Origin: Acanthaster planci
Taxonomy: Eukaryota; Echinodermata; Asteroidea; Valvatida; Acanthasteridae
Assembly (NCBI RefSeq): GCF_001949145.1
Contig: NW_019091467.1
Location: 165,103-229,102, forward strand
Length of the DNA: 64,000 nucleotides
Direction: 5' to 3'
Part shown: piece by piece, positions 12,801 through 24,800 of the stretch
Layout of the letters: the number at the start of each line of letters is the position of its first letter
Position numbering within the stretch: position 1 is the stretch's first letter
Position numbers and translations under genes: made by a program
Notes under the pieces: generated by a model
Told to the model about the DNA's origin: nothing
Database searches by the model: none
What the model saw: the letters and a program-made list of their open reading frames with translations, nothing else

Positions 12801-15800
12801 TGTCCTGCACAATCAGACAGCCATTAATGTCGAGGCCTGGTATAAAGGCTCATGTTGGAAACTGTTTAAAACTATTTATCAACATTCATCTTTGGGTTTA
12901 AATTTCAACCAAGCCAAAATGAGCCACGTCAAAACAAACTCTGTTCGAAGGCATCTCTCATAATCTACACAAGATGGGCTGAGGATAGCCAAGAAGGATA
13001 AGGCCGAGCTCAAATCAGCTGGTTGGGGCTAAGAGTAACACACTCATGTATGGGAAGCAGCCTTAGCCAATGACTCACCGGGTGACAGAAAGCCACTGAA
13101 GAGCTCCAGCAGCAGATGGACTTGCCTGGGTGACAGGAAGAGATTGATGGAGCCAAGGTAAGTCTCCACCTCAGCCTGAAAGATAAGAACAAGATTGGAC
13201 TCCTTGGTAACATTAACTGTAGCACAGCAGTCCGGGCCTTCATGTTGTAGTTGAGACGTAACAGTCTGAAACCAAGATCCAGATCTTGAGGTCCGCAATT
13301 GAGACTGTTCTCAAAACTTACAAGACGGCTTGCTCATCAAAGCGCACACAATACACCTGACTGTCACATTCTGTAGACCCTTAGGCTGCATTTGCCCATG
13401 TTACTCTCGATACTTGTGTGCTTTTTACTCTCAGATCACATCACCCAAGGGGAAAACACATTATCTATTAATTGTAAAATAATTACGTGATACTAGAGTA
13501 CACTACCATTCTACTTGAGAGGGAGTGCGTTCTTACTTAATTGCGGTCTGTTTGTGCACAAGATAGTATTCTCGACACGATAGTTAACATGAGTGACAGA
13601 TCCGAATGCAGCCTGGGACATCTGAACATTGACTAGTTCTTGATTACCCACCTTGGGTCCAGCGATGTGCTCGTGTTGTTTGACCCTGACCTTGACCTCC
13701 TGTTTGCCAGCGCATTCTCCCACGATGCAACTCCCCAGGAGCTCCAAGCCTCCTCCTCTCCCGCTGCCTCCCCCCACCCTCAAGTCCTCTCCGGCCCCAT
13801 CCCCACCCTGGTCAATCTGGGTGTGCTGGGGCGGCATCTCTGGCGAGTGGGCCAGCGAGGGGAACGCATCTGGCGGGTCGCGCCGATGCACGTCCACAGA
13901 GGGCGCCCTGACCACCGTGTGCCGCTGGTCCTCGGGAAACTCCTCACAGTGTACCGTTACTCCCATCATCTGGAAGTTCTTGTGGGCGACGGCTGCCGGC
14001 TGGAAGTGGGGCACCCGGGAGGCGTCCACACTACTGCCCTGGTCCTGAGGGCCAGAGTGTGCCCCCTCATCAAAGAATCGTAACCTAACCACATGAACCA
14101 AAACAATCAATGGCATGCTTAGTGCTAAAGGACCATACATCCTATCAATGTGGCCAGCAGCTGACCGATTAAAATCCCTGGACAAAAATGTTAAATTGTC
14201 AAAACTCTGAAGCTACCAGTACTGATCCTGAAGTTACTCTTACCGTACAGTCACTTCAAAGGAGCTGTAAAAAATAGTACTGATTTTTCAAGCTTTTCTT
14301 CAGTCATTTGCAGCAGCAGGTGCCGTCGAACTGTACCTGCCTGCCTCTGACCTCCGAGTACAAAAAGGCAACACAAACAATAGTTGAGCAGCAAGTGGCA
14401 ATTTATACATTTAGCTACATGTACTTCTCATTTTTTTCCAGAGGCGGAAGGTGGGTTTCAATCTGTAACCGACTGCCCCTGAACTCTGCAAGCCCTCAGC
14501 CGCTTTCCACAATATTTAGTCGGTGAAATTTCTGTCAGGTGAATCGGACAATCAAAGAAGCTTTGGGGCAGTTACCGTATCGTGAGCAGCTTGCTGTACC
14601 AAAAGGCCAAAAAGTGCACTCCGTGCCCAAAATGCCCTATTCCCTGCTTTACAGGCCCAAGAAAAACCCCGACAATCTTTTGCTAACTTCCTGAGATTTT
14701 GTCACAAATTTGTTTTCCAATTTTTTGGCCTGTTCTTTTAAAGCACAACATCTCAGCAGTAATATGAATGTATTAGCTGTAAACGTATGGATACGTGTTG
14801 TTCAAAGGATTTTAAAAGGAAACATTAAACAAGAAGCATTGCCAAGGCAAATATATATACCACAATTATGATGCTTTGGCAGATTGCCAGAGCATCCCCT
14901 CAATAACGGCAAAGAGACCTCTTTGACTAACACATGATTGCCATCCATCCAGAACCCACAAGCTTGTGCGCATCGAAACGAAAATTGGTCATGCATACCC
15001 CTGGTCAAATAAGCCTGAGCCAGTGCATGCACGCATTACACACTTCACTGTTGATTCTCATATGTAGGCCAAGCAGTGCCAGCTACTGAGCATGCCCAAA
15101 CTGCACAGTACAGCCATGGAAGTAAGGGATGAGGCTACGATGTATGTCTGAATCAACTGGCTACGGCTGCAAGTAACACAGCATCTATGGGAAGTGGCTG
15201 CAGCCACTGGACCAGTGGCTTCCATAAGCATGCATGTTATTTCCAGCCGCAACCAACTGATTGGGACATAGCCGGAAGTTCTTATCAGCAGCCATTACAA
15301 ACCGCATGGAAAATTTACCACTAATTTATAACTAATGCCAAGACACACCATTAACACCATGGCTGTTATGTCCCTCTTTCCCAATAACAGTTTTTCGTAA
15401 TGATGCAACTAAGTATGAATTTCCGACCTCTCTATGTGGAGTTCCAGTGCAATTCCCGACTGGCATCCCTGGGGCACATGCTCAAGCCTGATGATGGTGT
15501 CAATCAGAGTCATTTCCACACGGGTCAGCACTGAAACAAAAAAAACAAAACCATAATTGAAGAAAAAAAAAGCAAATTCATGATGAGCAGGGTTGTCTGA
15601 TTTAAATCACCAATTTAAATCGCGATTTAAATAAAATGATTTTTTTTAATCACTGATTGAAATCAACATATTTAATTTTGGGGGTAAAAAGGCAAAAATG
15701 TGTCGATTTCAAAGTGCTCAATGAGCATTGCTGCTTGGTCAGACAAAAAATAGTAAACATTCCAAAAATGTCTGATTACTGCCTGCAGCTTAGCCAGTAA

Positions 15801-18800
15801 TACCCTAGCAATATTTTGCATGTTTTGTTTGCAATTAACTACAACGTATTGCCATGACCACGAAACAGAGAACGAAAAGTCTCTAACAACATTAGATCTA
15901 CTTTTGCCATCATGGATAGCCTTTTTACTTTGGTACACTGTTCCATTATCCACGCAATGTTTGTAACTTTATTTTGTCTCTCCAAAACATCAGTTTTCAA
16001 ATTCGTTGTACGAATTTGGCTAAGACTGGCCAGCAACGTGTTGACCACTATTCGACAGTTAAGTTCATAACAAACAAAATGCGCTATTTCATGACAAGGA
16101 ATGCTCAAGATATCTCATGAAATACCTTTTTTGTACATATGCCGGAATAAAAATGAATCAAATAAAACACAATATCTTTTAAACAACTTGGCTATTCATT
16201 CCCAAAATAACTCCAGAAAAAGCATTTGATAAGGGTGTTGACTTCACATGAAACCTAAAGGCACAGAGCCTAATACAAGCAACTGCACAAGCGTTAAATT
16301 TGATATTGTTTCCAGATCATACCAAGCACCATCGATGGCATGAATAATCAAATTCCTATACTGCAGTGCACAACGTTTTAAGTATGCAGATTACCAGTGA
16401 AAAATTGCAGCGATGATCATGGGGTACCAAAGGGGGCTTATGGTTGTGAAACAGGTGGTGCATAGCAAGCATTCACTACGCTCTAGCCATGGACGTACCG
16501 GACATTCCAGAAAGCGGTAATTGGCCAGATGTTATAGCCAGGGAAGTTCAAACTCCTTCTGTGTCTTTCCTCCATGGTTAATTTAACATGGTAAAAAATC
16601 AGTGTACATCAACCATTTACATCTCTTCAAGTACAACGTATGTATACAACGTTAGTCAAATAGTGTTACAACTAAAACCACTAAATTCATGCCATTAATA
16701 AAGTGATGTTTATTCAAGCTTAAGTCATTGCTCTGTGGAGCAGGATCACTAACAAAATGAGACTGCTTTTTGCACATAGAGCAAGGTAAAATACCAGCAT
16801 TCTGTACCTACATGTGCACATGTACATGTAGCATGCAAAATAAATGTATACACCTGTTGTTCACGGCATGTTTCTCACTCATGAGTCATTTGATGAATGT
16901 GTAAATACCCTATTAACACATTCTTGTGAACTCTACTTTTGTCAAAACTTGGAAGTTGGTTTAAAACTTATGCATAGTATATTTGCATGTATGTATGTAC
17001 TTGTCTGTGAAGGAAGAGTCTTCTCTGCGGGGACATGTACTGGTACATGTAGGTGTTATACCGCATGCATTTCACCAAGGCTAAGACATGGTGGTTTCTG
17101 GATTTAATCAAATTACTTGATTTAAATTTCTTAATTTAAACCCAAATTTGTTTCATTTTGTCACAAACAAATAAGTAAAAGAAAATTATTATACATGCAG
17201 CTAATTTGCTTGCTTTTGAGTAGACCTTTGAGCCAACTTGTCTCATATTTTTATAAAAATTAAAAAATCCAATTTAAATCAAACAAATCTGATTTTTTTA
17301 TCAAACAAAAATCAAAAATCCTCATGATGAGCAATTTTTCAAATAAAATAGTTATTCAAATTCATGCCCTTTTTAGAATAATTAAAAATTTGAGATAAAT
17401 CACAATCGTTTAAGCCACATTTAAAAATATATGAAAGTGAGGTTTGGAACCCAGAATAGTCTGGCACCACCCCATTTAACAGATTACATTGAATACGATA
17501 AATTCAGGAAACAAGATTTTAAAAATGGCTTCCCAGTGAATACAGTCTATTCAAATCAATTGGACCCTGAGAACAAACCGCACAAGTTGAGCTTAATTTG
17601 CTAAGCAACATAAATAGACATCTCACTAAGCAGTTTTTATCCCTTGAACTTGACACTTTACATCCATTAAGATTTGCCCATGTGCTGTAAGTCCTGAGAT
17701 ATGTGTATATGTATTCAACACACACATCGTGTACTAGTTTATATGCATGTGCATGTACATGTATGGAGGCTGTGAGGGTGCGATTTTCGAAACTGGGCCA
17801 AGTGCCTTGACTCCAAGGCCAATCACACATCAAAATATTTTCAGCAACTTAACGACACGTCCCTAACCCTAACACCCACCCCATTTGGGGCATAGCTGGA
17901 GGCTTGTGAACCGTCACAAGCCCGCCGTCAGTGTCACTGACGCAAATCTAATTGATGTGATGTGGAAACCACTGAGAACAGCAAAGTTTAGTTGAAGCTC
18001 TAACAGCCAAAAGAGGAAGGAAAAAAAAACCACCTCCACCCGCGGTGCGCTAAATTAGGCTGCTTTAAAAATCTAGTCACTCGTGTCAAATTTAAACATG
18101 TAATTGTCACGTTTCTCTATGAGAACGTGACACGGTGAGAAAAAAAATCAATGCAATCTTTTTTCTCTTCTATCTTTTATTTCCCCTCTGGATGCCTTTT
18201 AAAACTCAAAGCAATCCTTGGCAGAACTGTGACACTGCACTTGATTGAAAGGCCATGAACTGAGCTTGGAATCTCATGGTTGGCTGGCTGCATTCTGCCA
18301 CTTGCATTTTCTGGTCCCGTGCTGGGGGGTTATGTTGATAAACACAGCCAACAGAAAGTGTCTGGACCTTGAAATTCTTCTCTTTGGAGTGTGGCCAAAA
18401 GAAAAAAAGGGAGAAAGAAAGAGAAAAGGCAGAGAGAAGAGACAAAAAAGAGAAAAAGCTCCAGGGGTTTTTCCTGGGGGTAAGCTTTTAGAACAACCTT
18501 GGAATTAATCACAAAAAAAATATAGTTTTTGACTCATCCATTGTGCCAGTCAGAAAAGTTTCATCCTATGCCAACACTACAGAAAATAAAAAAAAATCTA
18601 ATGCAATAAAGGCATTTCAAAGCAGTGAAAGAATGAGACAAGGTTAATGTCAAAAACGTGAGCAGCTGTTGAAACTTTTTAATCCTGCCAAAGCCCCGGA
18701 CTAAATGCCAAGGGTATTTCAATCTTACCAAAAATATGAAATCATGGTTCTGAAAGGCTTTGATAATAGAAAACACAAACACACCCCAGTATTACAAATC

Positions 18801-21800
18801 CTCGTTTTTGTCTGAGGAAAGTTGGGGGATTTGAATTCCCACACAGTTTGACTAACACATGCTTAACGGACATGAAAATTATCAAGAACGGAGCAGAACG
18901 GAGTTTTCTTGAGCCACAAAAGGAGCTAGTCGGCTCTTAACATTTTGAAGAACAACCATACGCCTTGCTCTGAACCCAAATCACTATCACACCCTGACCA
19001 CAAGGTGCCTTCAGATTGCCATCAATTCTTGTATGGGCTTAAGTACACCACAAATCGTATGTGCAGAGCACAGATGTGAAATGTGCCATCATGTCTATCA
19101 CTTTAACCCACATCAATACCCAGACACCATCCCACAAAACACCCTGCACCGTTCTGACAGATCACGACCGACCGCCTGCAGTGAGTTCCTCTGTGTCTAA
19201 TGGGAGGTCGCGACCCCTCATTCTTTATACCCAGAGATGGGTTGGGTTGGTGCATGGCTTCCACTATGGTCGGCACTAGCCAGAGAATGGTGAGACAACG
19301 CAGACCGGGCACACTCCCCTTTGTCTGTGCCCTCCGTCCATCCAAATTTGGTCTCCTCTTCCCTTGCCCCACCCCCCCATATGTGTGCGGTATCACCGAG
19401 GCCAGGGTCTTGTTAACAGTCAACCACAAACCACAAACACCAACCACAAACTTCCCATCAAATCACCCTTTCAATCCCCAAGCAGGAAGGATCCAAACCG
19501 CAATCTTCTTGAACCCGTCAACTTCCCCCCCTTTAAAAAAATCCCAGCCATTAACCCCCATCATTTGTCACATTTTACTCTAGCCAGTCCATCACTTGGA
19601 TTCGACATGCCGGTGGGTTGGTCTTCACTGCACCCAGGGAGACAACTTCTCAGTGAGAAAAGTTGGGACTGGAGTTGTGAAGACAAAAATTTGTCCCCAC
19701 ATCCCTGCTCCATCACAGAACATCTACACTTCAATTATGAAGCAAGTGCATGGTCACACTCCAGTAGAGATATGTAGACAAGTTATCCTCCTCTCTAACC
19801 ACGTGACTAGAGAGCTGCTTCCTTGTTTCTTGTTTTGTTCTAATCCAGCTACCGTTTACTTGCAAGTTATCATTTCATTTGATTTGTCAGGCATCCTTCA
19901 GTCTCATTTGTATCTTCGTTTCTTCTGTCCCTTCCTCCACGTCACACTTTACACCAAAACAACACATTTTATCAACTGCTACCTGCAACTAGGGCTGTGC
20001 CCAATGTCGGAATAACCAAATGCTCTATCGAATATTATAATATTTGAATATTATTTTTCAAATTTGAATATTCGAAAGCAAAATTCATGAAAAGGAAGGG
20101 GACATTTATCTTTTATTTTAAATGAGAAAAATTACACTATGGAGGCTTCAAGCAGATTCAAACGAAAAGCGTCAGAAATCTTGCAACAATTTAAAAAGTA
20201 AATTATTCATTAAACAATTTGAAAGGAATAGAAATCTTCAACAGGGCAACAAGTCTCGTTCATCTCTTCAATTTTGCAAAATCATGGCTGGAGAGACTCC
20301 TAGATGTGAGAAGCTATTACATTGATCATAATGTACAATTGTGTGTGTTATTGCAACTGATTTTGTATATGGTTTGCTCATCAACAATCTGTCGGTCAAT
20401 GCAGCCGAATATTCGGATTTTCGATCGAAATGAAGGTTGAATATTCAAATAGTCAATTATTCAAATCGACTCAGCCCTACCTGCAACAAAGGTGCAAGTA
20501 AATAGCAACCTATGGCGACTGTTTATCCATTCACTCAATAGTCAAGCCATTAAACACCTTCAGTTTTTTCTTGCTAACCTCTATGATGATGTTTGGTCTA
20601 GTACCCAACCTCCATCTAATCTCTTGACCATGATTGCTACTGCCACAATTTTTGCCACGACACAAGGAAATGCCAGCTCCAGGAATACGAAAATCCATCT
20701 GTGACCTACGCAAGCAAAATATCTGACCGGGCCTCCCCCTAGCCTTGACTGTTTTGTTTCTCATGAATTTCCCACACTGGCCTCATTGTCAAGAGTGTTC
20801 TCCCAAATCTCTAGATCCTTCCGCACCTAACAGGTCCCGTCACGGTCTGACAGCTACGGGCCATGAACACTGCCACCGACTGCACTCTTTTGGGGCTTTA
20901 ATCATCTCAAGGCTCCAAACAATGCAAGGTTTTGATTGTCCGGAATGCATGAAGTTCGCTGGATATCACAGAAAGACGAGACAGCTCGGCTGTAAGAGGA
21001 AGACCCTGAACGTGGCACGTTCTGTCATAATCCCAACAATGCCGCAGTTAGTTCAATAAATGAATTCGCTGGCCAGCACGCTCCATCAAAGATAACCTTT
21101 TCACCCGTGACAATTTTTTTATAGTCCCGTGAAGAAATGATTGATGAGTCCATAAAAGTATTGCTGCTTTATCACCGAATTTTATTACAATTAGGACAAG
21201 GATTCTCCATAAAAGATCTGGAGACAAGAGCTTGTACCCAGGCAAAGTGCATTGGACTGTGTGCATGAGATAACAGCCTATCTAGTCAGATTTTTCTTAT
21301 CAAAAGGGGTATTGAAATGAAGGGCTGAAAGGAAACAGGTGGTTGGGTTAACGAAATGCGGGCACCTGTCCAATGGGCAGATGGATACTGGCTCCATACT
21401 AAACCACTCCAAGCTCTGTGCAGCCTACTTGTCCTAATACTGTTTCAAAATGAAGCTTCTCTCCTGAGTCTACTGGTGCATGAATGACAAGCTACCTTGT
21501 GACCCAATCTAACAAAATGGGTCAGAAGTCGTCAAAGCCACTTTTGGGTTAGGGCCTTTAACAGAATCTTGTACAATGTACATAAACGAAGACCCTCAAC
21601 CTTTTTCACCCACAAAACACCTACCCTCCTAAGCTGGCCTTGAGCTCAGAACTAGACTGGCCTGCAAATTCTAGAAAAAAAATATGTTGCGGGCTAGAGA
21701 AATGCATTCTTTAACCTGCCCGGAGGGCTGGTAAAGTGACACTTACCTGTTTGAAACTGTCAGTTGTCTTATTGGTGAATAAAACAAGAGTAACAAAATG

Positions 21801-24800
21801 TTTTGAATTTTGATTGTAAATGTTGTTCATTATTGAGAGTAAGTTTTGAATCCTCCACTTTTAAGTTTTAAAACTGATAGCATTCATTCTAAGGTAACAA
21901 GTGAAAATAATGGAATCGATAAAAGCCAAATCAGTATTGCTCAAATATTCCAGTGGGCTAGTGACAAGTCTTGCGGCCTAGAAAAAAATAAGTAAGTTTG
22001 CCTGGCACGCTAGTGCCATCGAGGCCAGCTTCGGGATGCCACACTGAGTGATATGTCAAAAGCAAAGCACACAGTTTGCTCTCCCTAATCTACCAAAATA
22101 TAACCTGAAGACTCAGTTTGCTGGACCCCGTGTTTAAGTTTATTCTGCAAAGGGAACACGGTAATTTTCCATTGCAAATTGTCTTGAAGAAATGTTAGTT
22201 TTCACACGGGTGATAGTACAGAAGAAGGCAAGAGGACAAACGTCACCTTTCACGTTTTGAATATTTCCTTCCCCAACAATTTGATTCATCTTGATAAAAT
22301 TTGGTCACTGAAAGTGAACGAGATCAGACCCAGCCACTGTGTGCCAAGGGATGATTTACCATCAAATGGCCACTGTCCAGACACTTAAAACCAGCCACTG
22401 TGTGCCAAGGGATGATTCACCATCAAATCACCACACCTGCCACGTGCAGTGATATTCCACAACCACGGGATTATGCCTTTGCTTTTTACAGTGTTGCAGT
22501 GAAGTCCACCACAAGCCCCCCCCGCCAAATCCATCACAAATCATCCAGTCTGGATTCCGTACAGTTGAATGACTGGTCTCGTGAAAGGACCTACAACTAG
22601 GACTTGTAAAGGGCCTGTGATGAACTTCGTGACAAACCTGGTGTTCCTGACAGAGACAAATATTGGGTGCGGGCTAATGGGAGAGCGCAACATTACAATC
22701 TTCCCCCCCTCCCCCATTCCACAAGGTGAGCCAAACTGTTTTTTACCGGGCAGGCAGACACATACATGTATCACAATCCCCAGCTGCCAATTCCCCGGAC
22801 CCCCCGGACCTCCCACCCCACCCCTAACCTGTTATCCCCTCTCCCAATCTTTACCTGATTCGATCATCTGGGCCAGGAGCTCGGGTCCTTCAAATGGCTG
22901 GGAAGAGGAAGACGACGAGGAAGAGGAGGGAGAGGCCAGATCGGGGTCGGTCTCGGAGCTGTCCCGCTTGAGGCATTCCTGGGCCAGCTGCATGGAGCTG
23001 GTCATGCTCATGCTGGTCCACATGGAGTCCATCATGCTGCTGGTGGCACTCCCTTTGGGGTACAATTCACGAGAGAGCTTAAATAGAAATTACACTAAAC
23101 AAAAACCATGAACTTGGACCACTAAAAAAAAAGTATCTTGACTGGGTTTTGGAGGCAGCCATTGGTGCTGATCATGCTCGAGTGCAAAGGCCTCCAATAT
23201 ATGCAGTGTGAAATTCATTATCAGTGAATGAATCCAATAAAAATGAGTCTCTAAGTTGTGAGGTAATCTTGTTTTTTTGTAATTTTGTAATCTTAGTTTC
23301 AGACAGTGTTGTAGTCAAGACCACTTAAGACCTCCACGAGACCACACAAGACCAANNNNNNNNNNNNNNNNNNNNNNNNNNNNNNNNNNNNNNNNNNNNN
23401 NNNNNNNNNNNNNNNNNNNNNNNNNNNNNNNNNNNNNNNNNNNNNNNNNNNNNNNNNNNNNNNNNNNNNNNNNNNNNNNNNNNNNNNNNNNNNNNNNNNN
23501 NNNNNNNNNNNNNNNNNNNNNNNNNNNNNNNNNNNNNNNNNNNNNNNNNNNNNNNNNNNNNNNNNNNNNNNNNNNNNNNNNNNNNNNNNNNNNNNNNNNN
23601 NNNNNNNNNNNNNNNNNNNNNNNNNNNNNNNNNNNNNNNNNNNNNNNNNNNNNNNCACAAGACCAACACAAGACCAACACAAGACCAACACAAGACCAAC
23701 ACAAGACCAACACAAGACCAGCACAAGACCACCAGTCTGAATTCAAGCCACAAGCTATTCAAATGAACTGCAACAAAAGCATTCCTTTGTCATTGTCCAC
23801 ACTGTTACTTGTGACTGGTCTTGTGCATGGTCTTGTGCACGGTCTTGTCCACGGTCTTGTGTCTGGTTTTGTAACACTGGTTTCAGAACATTACATGTAC
23901 ATGGTTACCTTAGAGCAAGCAGACTGGGTTCTCTGTTTTGATGTATCACTGTTTTGATGACAATGTTGAGGGTTCCTACTGATTCACACTGCACAAGGGC
24001 CCTGAACTCAAAAGTGGCTCGGGCAACCTCCAACTCATTTTGTTGAGTGGGGCACTTATCAAATCTGGGGATACAGTGTACCCCCCTCACAAGAATGCTA
24101 CAAGTGAATGTCTATTTTTAATGTAAAATGTCCGCTGGTCGCATTTTTTTTAAACTTACACGGTTTTAAAGAGGACAAACTTGATGTTTTCTTTTATCAG
24201 TAAACATGACCACTCACAAGTGAGTTGGTGCCACTTTAAAAACAGTTCCTGAACACGTTCCAGTGTGTAGTGCTGTTAGTTTTGCACTTTTTCATTTATG
24301 TCTAGAGATACAACCAAAAGGTGACATACATGTACACTCAAATGCAATTGCTTGCGTTTACTATCTTTGAATTGCCAAAAGCAAACAAGATGAAGTACAA
24401 AGCCTCGTCCAGCTGAGTGGGTGTTCTCTTTAAAACCATGTGAGTTATGAATAATTCATAAATACATGTACTTCAGACAGTCTCCCTAACAACGCGCAAC
24501 ATGACCATGTATAAACATTTGATAATGCCCGCTGGGAAGGGATAATGCCCACTGTGTAAATCACGCACTGGCACCAGGATACGGGACAGTTTGGTTCTGA
24601 TTGGTCAAGAGTCTGGGTGCACATGGCTCGCCAATCGCACCTATTGGACAATTTGCACCAGGAATATTCCAGAAAATGGACGGGAGTATTTGGGAAAATT
24701 AAAGTAAAACCCTTGAAGAAAATTGCTGGAAATCCATCATATATTGACTTCTTTTGGCACTCTGACTAAAACGCTGACTAGAACAGTGATTGCATCCATT

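Larger units (their letters stand above)
891..15427 (-). other. ATG2 introns 4 to 19 and their contents
   Basis: Introns between the listed exons are 390-1340 bases. Nothing coding is seen in them. Contents worth naming: a degenerate CAAGACC repeat copy at 960-1075 (intron 19), a LINE-like tail at 1730-2066 (intron 18), a pogo-like element at 10361-10770 (intron 8) and a hAT-like element at 12055-12839 (intron 6). Introns 17, 16, 15, 14, 13, 12, 11, 10, 9, 7, 5 and 4 hold only AT-rich unique-looking sequence with short homopolymers. Confidence 0.7.
15531..22854 (-). other. ATG2 intron 3 (7.3 kb)
   Basis: Holds the hAT-like elements 15588-17323 and 19990-20479, a copy of a dispersed repeat at 17440-17535, a polypurine tract at 18397-18458, a decayed inverted-repeat element at 21496-22120 and a 38-base direct duplication at 22330. 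No coding exon seen between. Confidence 0.7.
23304..23879. mobile_element. hAT-like element carrying an internal minisatellite
   Basis: The left end CAGTGTTGTAGTCAAGACCA and the right end, inverted, CAGTGTTACAAAACCAGACA form terminal inverted repeats. A perfect octamer GTTTCAGA flanks both sides (23296-23303, 23880-23887). Inside is an 11-base tandem array on the left and centre, and an oppositely oriented array of a related 12-base unit (GGTCTTGTGCAC) at 23817-23870. Much of the inside is an assembly gap, so true length is unknown. Confidence 0.75.

Noticed and set aside
13640-14083. Plus-strand frames of 131-147 codons
   Set aside because: Antisense shadows of GC-rich ATG2 exon 5.
23656-23730. 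CRISPR-like array
   Set aside because: Uninterrupted 11-base tandem units without spacers, in an animal intron.
23299-23762. Three overlapping minus-strand frames of over 140 codons
   Set aside because: They run through a 300-base assembly gap and an 11-base tandem repeat; no protein information.
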